DNA from: Streptococcus suis
Lineage (GTDB): Bacteria > Bacillota > Bacilli > Lactobacillales > Streptococcaceae
Length of the DNA: 64,000 nt
Assembly: GCF_002960625.1 (NCBI RefSeq)
Contig: NZ_POJH01000017.1
Span: 1-64,000 of the forward strand
Direction: 5' to 3'
In this document: positions 10,522 to 19,063 of the stretch, piece after piece
How positions within the stretch are numbered: the stretch's first letter is position 1
Layout: each line of letters starts with the position of its first letter
Notes under the pieces: model-generated
Told to the model about the DNA's origin: nothing
Database searches by the model: none
What the model saw: the letters and a program-made list of their open reading frames with translations, nothing else
Made by a program: the position numbers and the translations under genes

Positions 10522-10872
10522 ATGAAAAAGTATTTATCGGCTACAGTATTGGTTTTGGGAACCTTTTTCTTGGTTGCTTGCAGTAAGGCTGAGGAAGTTG
10601 TTGTAGAAACTATCAATAATGTAGATGGACGTTATATTGCCAATGCCTATGGTTTCGAGCTCGACCTTGAAATCGATGGTGAAACTATTACTGGTGAAGC
10701 CAGTGTTGGTATTGTGGATAGTGACATTACTGGCAGTGTAGATTTGCAGGGGCAAGAGATAGATATCGATCTTTCAGATAGCAAATCGATTTCAGGAACC
10801 TATGAAAAATTAGAAAATGGAGATTTAGAGGTCGATTTTTCAGGGAAGATGATTGTATTTGAAAAGCAGTAG
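10522..10872 (+). CDS. Small lipoprotein, third gene of the gapA-pgk island
   Basis: 116 residues. MKKYLSATVLVLGTFFLVAC is a lipoprotein signal peptide with Cys20 in an LVAC lipobox, so the mature protein is about 97 residues and membrane-anchored outside. The mature part is acidic, with repeated short beta-type segments rich in Gly, Asp and Ser (about residues 45-116), resembling a small beta-sandwich. No family was recognised. The start is ATG 10522 behind AAGGAG. An in-frame upstream ATG at 10489 lies within the preceding gene and would spoil the signal peptide. The operon ends at the hairpin at 10934. Confidence 0.75.
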   Translation: MKKYLSATVLVLGTFFLVACSKAEEVVVETINNVDGRYIANAYGFELDLEIDGETITGEASVGIVDSDITGSVDLQGQEIDIDLSDSKSISGTYEKLENGDLEVDFSGKMIVFEKQ

Positions 10873-10933
10873 TCGCTATCTAAGGTGAAGCAGGACAAGA
10901 GTTTTAGGATGAGGAGGACGGAACTGCTAACCA

Positions 10934-10956
10934 AGAGGCTTCGGCCTCTTTTTTTC
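10934..10956 (+). terminator. Terminator before pgk, copy of the gapA terminator
   Basis: It has the same stem AAGAGGC-TTCG-GCCTCTT plus T-run as the gapA terminator. The island genes are therefore bracketed by two copies of one hairpin. Confidence 0.92.
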
Positions 10957-11018
10957 ATTCGTTCTTTTTGTAGATTTGTGAAAAAACTATCTTTATGAGA
11001 GAAAAAATTCAGAAAATA

Positions 11019-11027
11019 TGGTACAAT
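11019..11027 (+). promoter_or_regulatory. Extended -10 promoter of pgk
   Basis: TGGTACAAT is an extended -10 element with no good -35. The pgk start codon is 35 bp downstream with an AAGGAG site between. Confidence 0.6.
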
Positions 11028-11062
11028 GGTAGGGTAAATATAAATTAAGGAGTTCTTATCTA

Positions 11063-12262
11063 ATGGCAAAATTGACTGTTAAAGATGTAGAATTGAAAGG
11101 CAAAAAAGTTCTTGTCCGTGTGGACTTCAACGTGCCTTTGAAAGATGGCGTTATCACTAACGATAACCGTATTACAGCAGCTCTTCCAACAATCAAGTAT
11201 ATTCTTGAGCAAGGTGGACGTGCAATTCTTTTCTCTCACCTTGGTCGTGTGAAAGAAGAAGCTGACAAAGAAGGTAAATCATTGGCTCCTGTAGCAGCTG
11301 ACTTGGCAGCTAAATTGGGTCAAGATGTTGCTTTCATTGCAGGTGCTACTCGTGGTGCTGAATTGGAAGCAGCAATCAACGCTTTGGAAGATGGACAAGT
11401 TCTCCTTGTTGAAAACACTCGTTTCGAAGATGTTGATGGTAAGAAAGAATCTAAAAACGACGAAGAACTTGGTAAATACTGGGCTTCACTTGGTGATGGT
11501 ATCTTCGTTAACGACGCATTTGGTACTGCACACCGTGCACACGCATCAAACGTTGGTATCTCAGCAAACGTAGAAAAAGCTGTAGCTGGTTTCCTTTTGG
11601 AAAACGAAATTGCATACATCCAAGAAGCTGTTGAAACTCCAGAACGTCCATTCGTGGCAATCCTTGGTGGTTCAAAAGTATCTGATAAGATTGGTGTTAT
11701 CGAGAACCTTCTTGAAAAAGCTGACAAAGTTCTTATCGGTGGTGGTATGACTTACACATTCTACAAAGCTCAAGGTATCGAAATCGGTAACTCACTTGTA
11801 GAAGAAGACAAGCTTGATGTGGCAAAAGCACTTCTTGAAAAAGCTAACGGTAAATTGATCTTGCCAGTTGACTCAAAAGAAGCTAACGCATTTGCTGGTT
11901 ACACTGAAGTTCGCGACACAGAAGGCGAAGCAGTTTCAGAAGGCTTCCTTGGTCTTGACATCGGTCCTAAGTCAATTGCTAAGTTTGACGAAGCTTTGAC
12001 TGGTGCGAAAACAGTTGTTTGGAACGGACCTATGGGTGTATTTGAAAACCCAGACTTCCAAGCTGGTACAATCGGTGTAATGGATGCTATTGTGAAACAA
12101 CCAGGCGTGAAATCAATCATCGGTGGTGGTGACTCAGCAGCAGCAGCTATCAACCTTGGCCGTGCAGACAAGTTCTCATGGATCTCAACTGGTGGTGGTG
12201 CATCTATGGAACTCCTTGAAGGTAAAGTCCTCCCAGGTCTTGCAGCATTGACTGAAAAGTAA
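11063..12262 (+). CDS. pgk: Phosphoglycerate kinase
   Basis: 399 residues. It transfers phosphate from 1,3-bisphosphoglycerate to ADP in glycolysis, one step after gapA. The N-lobe signature [11 protein letters not shown] lies near residues 15-25. The hinge and nucleotide lobe include [11 protein letters not shown] and the C-terminal GGGDSAAA. Length is standard. ATG 11063 follows AAGGAG. Codon use is highly biased. The last ~20 bp of the gene and its terminator are duplicated downstream (12448-12508). Confidence 0.98.
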   Translation: MAKLTVKDVELKGKKVLVRVDFNVPLKDGVITNDNRITAALPTIKYILEQGGRAILFSHLGRVKEEADKEGKSLAPVAADLAAKLGQDVAFIAGATRGAELEAAINALEDGQVLLVENTRFEDVDGKKESKNDEELGKYWASLGDGIFVNDAFGTAHRAHASNVGISANVEKAVAGFLLENEIAYIQEAVETPERPFVAILGGSKVSDKIGVIENLLEKADKVLIGGGMTYTFYKAQGIEIGNSLVEEDKLDVAKALLEKANGKLILPVDSKEANAFAGYTEVRDTEGEAVSEGFLGLDIGPKSIAKFDEALTGAKTVVWNGPMGVFENPDFQAGTIGVMDAIVKQPGVKSIIGGGDSAAAAINLGRADKFSWISTGGGASMELLEGKVLPGLAALTEK

Positions 12263-12274
12263 AAACTTACGACG

Positions 12275-12301
12275 AAAAGAGTTGGATTTCCAGCTCTTTT
12301 C
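12275..12301 (+). terminator. Terminator of pgk
   Basis: The 11-bp stem AAAAGAGTTGG / CCAGCTCTTTT (one G-T pair) lies 12 bp after the pgk stop. Confidence 0.85.
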
Positions 12302-12510
12302 TAGTGCATCGCGTAGAGTTTCTACGAAGCTAAGCGAGTTAGAAAGTCTAGCAAGGTGTAAGGCTCTTCCAGGACTTGCGACGGCACGGAGTGCCTAGTG
12401 CCATGCCTAGTCTTTCTGGGAAGTGTGACCTAGAAAGACTGGCTAGGTGCAGCCTTGACTGAAAAGTAAAAATTATGACGAAAAGAGTTGGGTGACCAAC
12501 TCTTTTCTGC
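12302..12510. repeat. Duplicated pgk tail and second terminator
   Basis: Positions 12448-12508 repeat the pgk 3' end, stop codon and terminator (12241-12303) with few changes. The hairpin copy at 12480-12508 has a perfect 11-bp stem. A weaker match to the pgk tail (TTCCAGGACTTGCG) lies at 12367-12380. Between them are further hairpins: CGTAGA/TCTACG (12311-12325), GGCAC/GTGCC (12392-12404), and an inverted pair CTAGTCTTTCT with AGAAAGACTGGCTAG. No gene is supported in 12263-12562. Confidence 0.7.
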
Positions 12511-12547
12511 CTTTCTTGGGATAATGACCCCATTTTCCATAAAATCA

Positions 12548-12556
12548 TGTTAGAAT
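12548..12556 (+). promoter_or_regulatory. Extended -10 element directly before the aromatic-exporter-like gene
   Basis: TGTTAGAAT fits TGnTANAAT and ends 6 bp before ATG 12563, so transcription could start at or next to the start codon. There is no ribosome binding site in between. Confidence 0.45.
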
Positions 12557-12562
12557 AGAGAT

Positions 12563-13084
12563 ATGTTTGAAAAATATAAGTTTGATCCGAAAAAATTTCG
12601 ATTAGGAATGCGGACCTTTAAATCTGGTCTAGCGGTTTTTTTGGTTATTTTGCTTTTTGGTTATCTGGGTTGGGCAGGTATTCAGATTGCAGCCTTGACA
12701 ACGGTCTTTAGTTTGCGTGAGGACTTTGACCAGAGTGTCCATTTTGGGACCTCTCGTGTTTTAGGCAATTCGATAGGTGGTTTCTACGCCTTGATTTTCT
12801 TTTTACTAGATAGATTATTTTCTGATCAGTTCTGGGTAACTGCGGTTTTTGTACCTATCTTTGTCATGCTGACTATTATGACTAATGTAGCTATGAATAA
12901 TAAGGCTGGCATTATCGGTGCGGTATCGGCCCTGTTGATTATTTCTTTATCAATTCCAGCAGGTGATACCATTCAGTATGTCTTTGTTCGTGTTTTTGAA
13001 ACCTTTGTGGGTGTTTTTATAGCGATTTTGGTAAATTACGATGTTAATTTGATAAAAAAACGTTTCCAAAAGAAGAGATGTTAG
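12563..13084 (+). CDS. Small aromatic-acid-exporter-like membrane protein
   Basis: 173 residues with four to six hydrophobic helices (about 20-45, 70-90, 92-108, 112-130, 138-160). It resembles the N-terminal membrane half of the aromatic acid exporter / FUSC-like family; substrate unknown. It opens MFEKYKFDPKKFRLGMRTFKSG, with the family's Lys/Arg-rich start and the LREDFDQSVHFGTSRVLGN segment. The order pgk, small membrane protein, glnR, glnA is the one I recall from Streptococcus pneumoniae, so this is a conserved neighbour. No clear ribosome binding site precedes the ATG and a -10-like element ends 6 bp upstream, so the mRNA may be leaderless. The stop codon lies inside the GlnR box of the next operon. 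Confidence 0.75.
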   Translation: MFEKYKFDPKKFRLGMRTFKSGLAVFLVILLFGYLGWAGIQIAALTTVFSLREDFDQSVHFGTSRVLGNSIGGFYALIFFLLDRLFSDQFWVTAVFVPIFVMLTIMTNVAMNNKAGIIGAVSALLIISLSIPAGDTIQYVFVRVFETFVGVFIAILVNYDVNLIKKRFQKKRC

Positions 13085-13095
13085 AAGATATAACA
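13079..13095. promoter_or_regulatory. GlnR box
   Basis: TGTTAGAAGATATAACA matches the GlnR/TnrA consensus TGTTA-N7-TAACA exactly. It overlaps the stop codon of the preceding gene and lies 8 bp upstream of the glnR -35. This fits autoregulation of glnRA by GlnR when glutamine is plentiful. Confidence 0.9.
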
Positions 13096-13102
13096 TAATC
13101 AC

Positions 13103-13131
13103 TTGACCCATGGTCAAAATTCTCCTATAAT
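13103..13131 (+). promoter_or_regulatory. glnRA promoter
   Basis: TTGACC (13103-13108) and TATAAT (13126-13131) are 17 bp apart. The -35 is part of a second palindrome, TTGACC-CAT-GGTCAA (13103-13117), whose regulator is unknown. Confidence 0.85.
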
Positions 13132-13153
13132 AGTCTGCAGAAAGGAGTTCATT

Positions 13154-13525
13154 ATGAGAGAAAAAGAGTTCCGTCGTTCCTTGGCCATTTTTCCAATTGG
13201 CAGTGTTATGAAATTGACAGACCTAACGGCTCGTCAGATTCGTTACTATGAAGATCATGGCTTGATTAAGCCCGATCGTAATGAGGGCAATCGTCGCTTG
13301 TATTCTCTAAATGATATGGATTTGCTTCTTGAAATCAAGGATTTTTTGGACGAGGGTTTGAATATTGCGGCTATTAAGAAGGAATATGCAAACCGTGAAG
13401 CAAAAGCTAAGGTCCAAAAACAACAGAAAACCTTGACCGATGAAGATGTACGCCGTATCTTACATGATGAATTCAGTCGTCAAGGACGCTTTTCAAGTCC
13501 TAGTTCTATTTTCCGTTCATCGTAA
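13154..13525 (+). CDS. glnR: Nitrogen regulator GlnR (MerR family)
   Basis: 123 residues. The N-terminal MerR-type winged helix (about residues 12-80) contains LTARQIRYYEDHGLIKP, the family signature. A short C-terminal tail (RRILHDEFSRQGRF) should sense feedback-inhibited glutamine synthetase, by analogy with Bacillus GlnR. It represses glnRA and nitrogen-uptake genes when glutamine is high. ATG 13154 is chosen because it follows AAAGGAG; an upstream ATG at 13103 falls within the -35. It is 27 bp upstream of glnA in one operon, behind a perfect GlnR box. Confidence 0.95.
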   Translation: MREKEFRRSLAIFPIGSVMKLTDLTARQIRYYEDHGLIKPDRNEGNRRLYSLNDMDLLLEIKDFLDEGLNIAAIKKEYANREAKAKVQKQQKTLTDEDVRRILHDEFSRQGRFSSPSSIFRSS

Positions 13526-13552
13526 TTACTTTTTAAATAGAGGAGAAAACTA

Positions 13553-14899
13553 ATGGCATTCACAGTGGCAGATATCAAACGCGATATTAAAGAGAAAAAC
13601 GTTACCTTCCTGCGTCTGATGTTCACAGATATTATGGGAGTGATGAAAAACGTAGAGATTCCAGCAACTGATGAGCAGGTTGATAAAGTATTATCAAACA
13701 AGGTTATGTTTGATGGTTCATCAATCGAAGGATTTGTACGTATCAATGAATCAGATATGTATCTTTACCCAGACTTGAATACTTGGACAATCTTTCCTTG
13801 GGGTGATGAAAATGGTTCAGTAGCGGGTTTGATTTGTGATGTTTATTCAACTTCAGGTGAGCCATTTGCAGGCGACCCTCGTGGAAATTTGAAAAAAGCC
13901 CTTCGCCACATGGAAGAACTTGGATTTTCTTCATTCAATTTGGGTCCAGAGCCAGAATTCTTCCTCTTCAAGATGGATGAGCAAGGAAATCCAACTCTTG
14001 AAGTGAACGACAAAGGTGGCTATTTTGACCTTGCTCCAACAGATTTAGCAGATAATACACGTCGTGAAATTGTGAATGTCCTTACTCAAATGGGCTTTGA
14101 AGTAGAAGCAAGTCACCATGAGTGTGCCGTTGGTCAGCATGAGATCGACTTCAAATACGATGATGTTTTGAGTGCTTGTGATAAGATTCAGCTTTTCAAG
14201 TTAGTTGTTAAAACAATTGCCCGTAAACATGGAATGTATGCAACCTTTATGGCTAAGCCAAAATATGGTATCGCTGGTTCAGGTATGCACTGTAATATGT
14301 CACTCTTTGACAAGGATGGAAACAATGCCTTCTTTGATCCAGAAGATCCACGTGGTATGCAATTGTCAGAAACAGCCTATCACTTCTTGGGTGGTTTGAT
14401 CAAGCATGCTTACAACTATACTGCTATCACAAACCCAACTGTAAACTCCTACAAGCGTTTGGTTCCAGGTTTTGAAGCTCCTGTTTACATCGCTTGGGCT
14501 GGTAAAAACCGTTCTCCATTGGTTCGTGTTCCAGCTTCTCGTGGTATGGGAACTCGTTTGGAATTGCGCTCAGTTGACCCAACTGCTAACCCATATTTAG
14601 CAATGGCTGTGCTTTTAGAAGTAGGTCTAGAGGGTGTTGAAAACAAGATTGAGGCTCCAGCACCAGTTGAAACCAACATCTATGCAATGTCAGACGAAGA
14701 ACGCCGTGAAGCTGGTATTACAGACCTACCATCAACTCTTCACAATGCTTTGAAGGCACTTCGTAAAGATGAAGTCGTTCGAGCAGCCCTGGGCGAACAC
14801 ATCTACACTAACTTTGTAGAAGCTAAGAAAATCGAGTGGGCAAGTTACGCAACATACGTTTCTCAATGGGAAATCGACAACTATTTGGATATGTATTGA
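13553..14899 (+). CDS. glnA: Glutamine synthetase, type I
   Basis: 448 residues. It makes glutamine from glutamate, ammonia and ATP as a dodecamer. Family motifs present are [10 protein letters not shown], the metal ligands in GPEPEFFLF, the [13 protein letters not shown] stretch, and the glutamate/ATP-site segments [13 protein letters not shown] and [10 protein letters not shown]. Length matches the GSI-alpha class of Firmicutes, which is controlled by feedback and GlnR rather than adenylylation. It is second in the glnRA operon. The terminator at 14900 overlaps the end of the gene, and a tandem hairpin array follows. Confidence 0.98.
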   Translation: MAFTVADIKRDIKEKNVTFLRLMFTDIMGVMKNVEIPATDEQVDKVLSNKVMFDGSSIEGFVRINESDMYLYPDLNTWTIFPWGDENGSVAGLICDVYSTSGEPFAGDPRGNLKKALRHMEELGFSSFNLGPEPEFFLFKMDEQGNPTLEVNDKGGYFDLAPTDLADNTRREIVNVLTQMGFEVEASHHECAVGQHEIDFKYDDVLSACDKIQLFKLVVKTIARKHGMYATFMAKPKYGIAGSGMHCNMSLFDKDGNNAFFDPEDPRGMQLSETAYHFLGGLIKHAYNYTAITNPTVNSYKRLVPGFEAPVYIAWAGKNRSPLVRVPASRGMGTRLELRSVDPTANPYLAMAVLLEVGLEGVENKIEAPAPVETNIYAMSDEERREAGITDLPSTLHNALKALRKDEVVRAALGEHIYTNFVEAKKIEWASYATYVSQWEIDNYLDMY

Positions 14900-14926
14900 A
14901 AAAAATGGTCCGGTGGACCATTTTTT
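14900..14926 (+). terminator. Terminator of glnRA
   Basis: The perfect 12-bp stem AAAAAATGGTCC / GGACCATTTTTT has a 3-nt loop and begins at the glnA stop. It is also the first hairpin of the repeat array that follows. Confidence 0.95.
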
Positions 14927-14927
14927 C

Positions 14928-15490
14928 ATGAGCTTGAAAACTAGATAGCGAATTAGGACCCCGACGGGTCCTTTGTTCACGAGCTTAGAAATTAGAGAGT
15001 GAGTAATGGCGCTTAGACCATTTTTTCATGAGCTTGAAAACAAGGGAGCGAATTAGGCCCCCGACGGGTCCTTTGTTCACGAGCTTTAGAAATTTGAGAG
15101 CGAGTAATGGCGCTTGGACCATTTTTTCATGAGCTTGAAAACCAGATAGCGAATTGGGACCCCGACGGGTCCTTTGTTCACGAACTTTAGAAATTCGAGA
15201 GCGAGTAATGGCACTTGGACCATTTTTCATGAGCTTAAAAACCAGATAGCGAATTAGGCCCCCGACGGGTCCTTTGTTCACGAGCTTTAGAAATTTGAGA
15301 GCGAGTAATGGCGCTTGGACCATTTTTTCATGAGCTTGAAAACCAGATAGCGAATTGGGACCCCGACGGGTCCTTTGTTCACGAACTTTAGAAATTCGAG
15401 AGCGAGTAATGGCACTTGGACCATTTTTCATGAGCTTAAAAACCAGATAGCGAATTAGGCCCCCGACGGGTCCTTTGTTCACGAACTTGA
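14928..15490. repeat. Tandem array of ~100-bp units (two 50-bp hairpin modules each)
   Basis: Units start at 14928, 15028, 15129, 15229, 15330 and 15430, with spacing 100, 101, 100, 101, 100; the last is partial. Each unit is two ~50-bp half-modules: a GG(A/T)CC-type hairpin (for example GGACCCCGACGGGTCC), a T-rich stretch, then a conserved linker of the form CATGAGCTTGAAAAC...GCGAATTA or CACGAGCTTTAGAAATT...GCGAGTAA. Units 3+4 and 5+6 are near-identical 201-bp copies, so a higher-order duplication has occurred. The same module occurs after rocS (31196-31310). The stretch is non-coding. Confidence 0.85.
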
Positions 15491-15535
15491 AAAAGACTAC
15501 CCTTATATAGATTAAAAAAATTGGAGGCGATGTGG

Positions 15536-15928
15536 ATGGATGAATTTGTAAAAGCTGTATTTGATGAACAGTATAGAGCGGTTTTTGGAGAAGGGCAAGA
15601 CCTTGCTCCTAGTCAGCAGGAGATTGTGTTGGTAGAAGAGGAAGCAGGTCAATTAGTAGCTGTCTTGCAGGCCCAGCAGACCTTGGAAACGATTCATGTA
15701 AAGGCTTTGGTGGTTGTCAAACACAAGCAAGGTCAAGGATTGGGGAGGCGTTTGCTGATTCGTTTGGAAAATGAAGCTAGACAAAATGGAGTAAAGAGTA
15801 TCACACTGTCAACTAAGTCCTATCAGGCTAAGGATTTTTATCTGAAGGCTGGATATTCTATTTATGCTCATCTAACAGATGTGCCGAAAAAAGGAATTTC
15901 CAAATATCATTTTATCAAGTGGTTGTAA
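15536..15928 (+). CDS. GNAT-family N-acetyltransferase
   Basis: 130 residues from ATG 15536, which has GGAGG 8 nt upstream; ATG 15530 and a TTG at 15521 are too close to that site. A single GNAT fold: the acetyl-CoA loop is in VVVKHKQGQGLGRRLLIRLE (about residues 62-81, with Q/GxGxG/A), and the C-terminal KAGYSIYA segment is typical. It transfers acetyl from acetyl-CoA to an amine on an unknown substrate. It is a single gene ending in a terminator shared with the convergent rnjA. Confidence 0.8.
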   Translation: MDEFVKAVFDEQYRAVFGEGQDLAPSQQEIVLVEEEAGQLVAVLQAQQTLETIHVKALVVVKHKQGQGLGRRLLIRLENEARQNGVKSITLSTKSYQAKDFYLKAGYSIYAHLTDVPKKGISKYHFIKWL

Positions 15929-15951
15929 GGTATTCCTATTGGAAAACAAGT

Positions 15952-15983
15952 GAAGCCTCGGCAGTTGCCGAGGCTTCTTTCTT
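15952..15983 (+). terminator. Terminator between GNAT gene and rnjA
   Basis: The perfect 12-bp stem GAAGCCTCGGCA/TGCCGAGGCTTC with a 2-nt loop is followed by TTTCTT on the plus strand. It overlaps the end of the convergent rnjA and could serve both. Confidence 0.85.
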
Positions 15984-17661
15984 AGTGATCAGGCGTTAAA
16001 ATCATTGGAATGATAATTGGTTCACGCTCTGTTTTTTCGTATAGGAATGGTCGTAGGGCATTGACGATAGCGCCATTGACTGTCTGGATATTGGCATCTT
16101 TATTACGCATAGCGATGCGGATAGCGTTGAAGAGAACGCGTTGGCTTTCGCGGATCAGATCGCCAGATTCGCGCATATAGATGAAGCCTCGGCTGAGGAT
16201 GTCAGGTCCTGCTAGAATCATCTTGGACTTGAAGTCAACAGTTGCGACAGCTAGAACAACGCCGTCTTCTGAGAGGTCTCGGCGGTCTTTAAGTACAGCT
16301 GCTCCGATTTCACCGATGCGGTTTCCGTCCACGTAGATGTCTTGGGCGTTGAACTTGCCAGCCAATCGCGCAGAATCCTTGGTCAGTGCTAGGACATCGC
16401 CGTTTTCCATGATGAAGATGTTGTCTTTTGGTACACCTGTATCCACTGCTAGACTGGCGTGGATTTTTTGCATGCGGTATTCGCCATGGACAGGCATGAA
16501 GTATTTTGGCTTGATCAGGCGGAGCATGAGTTTTTGTTCTTGCTGGCCACCGTGTCCAGAGGTATGGATGTTGTTGATTTTGCCGTGAATAACATCGACA
16601 CCGGCTTCAATCAAGATATTGATGAGCTTGTTAACACCTGTGGTATTTCCCGGAATAGGACTGGACGAGAAAATAACCGTGTCGCCCGGCTGGAGTTGAA
16701 CCTGACGGTGAGTACCGTGGGCAATGCGGGAGAGGGCAGCCATTGGCTCACCCTGGCTACCTGTACAGAGAATCATAATCTCGCTGGCAGGATATTCTTT
16801 GATCTCATTTGGTTCGATAAAGGTGTCTTTTGGAACCTTGATGTAGCCGAGCTCGATACCGTTAACAATGGCCTTCTCCATAGAACGTCCAAAGACAGCA
16901 ATTTTGCGACCAGTCTTGACTGCTGCATCAGCCGCCTGTTGCAGACGGAAGATGTTGGAGGCAAAGGAAGCAAAGATGATGCGTCCGTGAATGCCTTCGA
17001 TCAGTTTCATGATGGACTGACCGACCACTTTTTCCGAGTTGGTAAAGGTTGGAACTTCGGCGTTGGTAGAGTCGGAGAGGAGGCAGAGAACGCCTTCTTC
17101 ACCCAAGGCTGCCATGCGATGTAAGTCAGCTGGCTCACCAACAGGGGTGAAGTCGAACTTGAAGTCACCGGTACAGACGATTTTCCCTTGCGGGGTGTCA
17201 ATGACGATACCGAGAGGTTCTGGGATAGAGTGGGTGGTGCGGAAGAAGCTGACCTTGAGGTGCTTGAAGGTCAACTCAGTATTGTGGTTGATTTCATGCA
17301 AGGTTGCATCACGAAGCAGTCCGTGTTCTTCCAGTTTTCCGCGAATAAGGGCGAGGGCCAAAGGACCTGCATAGATTGGGACATTGGCTTGTTTGAGCAA
17401 GAAGGGGATACCACCGATGTGGTCTTCGTGACCGTGGGTAATAACCAGACCTTTGACGCGGTCTAGATTTTCAACGATATAGGAGTAGTCAGGGATAACG
17501 TAGTCGATACCCAAAAGGTCATCTTCAGGGAACTTGATACCCGCATCGACGATGAGAATTTCATCCTTGTACTCGATACCGTAGGTATTTTTCCCGATTT
17601 CTCCCAAACCACCGATGGCGAAAACGCCAACTTCATGAGGTTTTAGATTGACTGATGACAT
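15982..17661 (-). CDS. rnjA: Ribonuclease J1
   Basis: 559 residues. A metallo-beta-lactamase/beta-CASP nuclease with 5'-3' exonuclease and endonuclease activity in mRNA decay and rRNA maturation. The N-terminus [20 protein letters not shown] and the zinc ligands [10 protein letters not shown] (about residue 75) are intact. The beta-CASP motif [12 protein letters not shown] and the C-terminal HVSGHGG-like stretch, here IHTSGHGG, are present. Start ATG 17661 follows GGAG at 9 nt. It lies 3 bp after rpoY, the usual rpoY-rnjA pair in Firmicutes. Confidence 0.95.
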   Translation of the reverse strand: MSSVNLKPHEVGVFAIGGLGEIGKNTYGIEYKDEILIVDAGIKFPEDDLLGIDYVIPDYSYIVENLDRVKGLVITHGHEDHIGGIPFLLKQANVPIYAGPLALALIRGKLEEHGLLRDATLHEINHNTELTFKHLKVSFFRTTHSIPEPLGIVIDTPQGKIVCTGDFKFDFTPVGEPADLHRMAALGEEGVLCLLSDSTNAEVPTFTNSEKVVGQSIMKLIEGIHGRIIFASFASNIFRLQQAADAAVKTGRKIAVFGRSMEKAIVNGIELGYIKVPKDTFIEPNEIKEYPASEIMILCTGSQGEPMAALSRIAHGTHRQVQLQPGDTVIFSSSPIPGNTTGVNKLINILIEAGVDVIHGKINNIHTSGHGGQQEQKLMLRLIKPKYFMPVHGEYRMQKIHASLAVDTGVPKDNIFIMENGDVLALTKDSARLAGKFNAQDIYVDGNRIGEIGAAVLKDRRDLSEDGVVLAVATVDFKSKMILAGPDILSRGFIYMRESGDLIRESQRVLFNAIRIAMRNKDANIQTVNGAIVNALRPFLYEKTEREPIIIPMILTPDH

Positions 17662-17664
17662 AAA

Positions 17665-17895
17665 TTAGAACTCCGTAAGTTTGAAATCTGCGTGCTCTTT
17701 TTCGTATTCGAGGTGTTTGTCAGAGAGTAGGTCAACGAATTCAACGTTGTAGGCTGGGAATTTTGCTTCAACCAATTCTTTGACTTTGATGCGACCTTCC
17801 AATTCAGAAGTTGCGTCAACTTCGACATAGAGGGCTTGTGTCTGCTCACGGCGTGGGCTGACTTTTGTTTCTTGGTAAAATACTTTATAAATCAT
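17665..17895 (-). CDS. rpoY: RNA polymerase epsilon subunit (RpoY)
   Basis: 76 residues beginning [19 protein letters not shown], matching the short YkzG/RpoY proteins that bind Firmicute RNA polymerase and resemble phage Gp2. A longer in-frame reading from 17928 adds 11 residues, but ATG 17895 fits family length. It is located immediately before rnjA. An extended -10 (TGGTATAAT on the minus strand, complement of 18021-18029) lies about 125 bp upstream of the start. Confidence 0.88.
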   Translation of the reverse strand: MIYKVFYQETKVSPRREQTQALYVEVDATSELEGRIKVKELVEAKFPAYNVEFVDLLSDKHLEYEKEHADFKLTEF

Positions 17896-18124
17896 GTGTA
17901 GTATAGTTCCTTTCTTTTTGACTGGCAACTATGAAAAAAGTCCCAAACAGCTATTCTGCTTGGTATTTTCTATTCAATTTTCTCGAGTTGTCAATTTATT
18001 CAGTCTAGATGTTACTCTTCATTATACCATAAAATATGCTGATGGTAAAAGGGTTTGGTAGGAAAATGGAAAAGTGTCATGATTTTCAGAAACAAGCAGT
18101 CATTTGGCAGAATAATAAGCAAAA

Positions 18125-18153
18125 TTGACAAAAATATATTTGGATATTATAAT
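18125..18153 (+). promoter_or_regulatory. rgg promoter
   Basis: TTGACA (18125-18130) and TATAAT (18148-18153) are both perfect consensus and 17 bp apart. This suggests strong or easily activated transcription of the regulator. The leader to the ATG is about 37 nt. Confidence 0.88.
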
Positions 18154-18196
18154 AAATGGAAGTGGAATTTTAATGCATCAAGAAAGGGGATGAGTC

Positions 18197-19063
18197 ATGG
18201 GTACAGTACCACAAATGAGTTTAGGCGAATTTTACAGGGAACTCCGAAATTCTCGCTTGGTTAAGCAAAAGGATGTTGTCAGAGGAGACTTTACAGCAGC
18301 ACAGTTGTCACGCTTTGAATCGGGAAAATCCATGTTGGCAGCGGATAAGTTAATCGTGGCTGTCGAGGGTATTAACATGACCATGGAAGAATTTACTTAC
18401 AAATACCATGGATATAAAGAAGCGCCCCATATTGAGCTGGCTAATCTGATTTCAGATTTGTATTACCAGCAGGACAAAGAAGCTTTGAAAGCTTTATTAA
18501 CATCAGATTTGTTAGCAGATGAAGGAGAACTTTACTCTCGGCTTAATGCTATTGTTATCAAGGTCGCTATAGTCGCTTTAGAAGGGATAGATAATGTTGA
18601 AGAAGAAGATAGGCAATATTTGGCAGACTATCTCTTCGCTATTGAGGAGTGGACAAGTTTTGAGCTTTATCTATTTATGAATGCACAGATGTTGTTGAAT
18701 AATCGGATGTTATTGTATTTTGCTCATGACTTATGTAAGGAAGAAAAATCTTTTAATAAACTTAGGAAACATCAGGAACTTATAAAATCTACGTTACTCA
18801 ATACGATTTCGGAATTATTTGATAGAGGAATATACTCTCAAGTTTCCTATTACTTAGATAAAATGGAGTCTATGATTAGTTTTAAAGATACCTTTGTAAA
18901 GATAATGGCTCGCTATTATCGTCTGCTATTGGACTATATCGAAAATGGTCGTTCAGACAAAGAAAAAGAGATAATCGAAACCTACATTCAATCTATACAG
19001 GAATTGATAGATGATCAGACAGCTTCGATTATCCGGGTTCATTTTTTAAGATTTGAGTCTTAA
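18197..19063 (+). CDS. Rgg-family transcriptional regulator
   Basis: 288 residues. The N-terminal helix-turn-helix (about 6-65) includes FYRELRNSRLVKQKDV and the family-typical LSRFESGKSMLAADKL. A C-terminal all-helical TPR-like domain (about 75-285) is where Rgg proteins bind short hydrophobic peptide pheromones. Family role: cytoplasmic quorum-sensing regulator activated or repressed by an imported peptide. The start ATG 18197 follows AAAGGGG. A tiny hydrophobic peptide gene on the opposite strand overlaps its stop codon by 4 bp, the arrangement I recall for convergent-type Rgg/SHP pairs. Downstream are twin palindromes and a secreted peptide operon that it probably controls (inference). 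Confidence 0.9.
   Translation: MGTVPQMSLGEFYRELRNSRLVKQKDVVRGDFTAAQLSRFESGKSMLAADKLIVAVEGINMTMEEFTYKYHGYKEAPHIELANLISDLYYQQDKEALKALLTSDLLADEGELYSRLNAIVIKVAIVALEGIDNVEEEDRQYLADYLFAIEEWTSFELYLFMNAQMLLNNRMLLYFAHDLCKEEKSFNKLRKHQELIKSTLLNTISELFDRGIYSQVSYYLDKMESMISFKDTFVKIMARYYRLLLDYIENGRSDKEKEIIETYIQSIQELIDDQTASIIRVHFLRFES

Noticed and set aside
14985-15482. A 165-codon minus-strand open frame with a 67-residue repeat, inside the hairpin array
   Set aside because: The frame stays open only because two units total 201 bp, a multiple of three. It has no ribosome binding site, and the DNA is explained by the non-coding hairpin modules.
16459-17124. A 221-codon plus-strand frame opposite rnjA
   Set aside because: It lies wholly within rnjA, lacks a ribosome binding site and shows no family motif; rnjA has all catalytic motifs.
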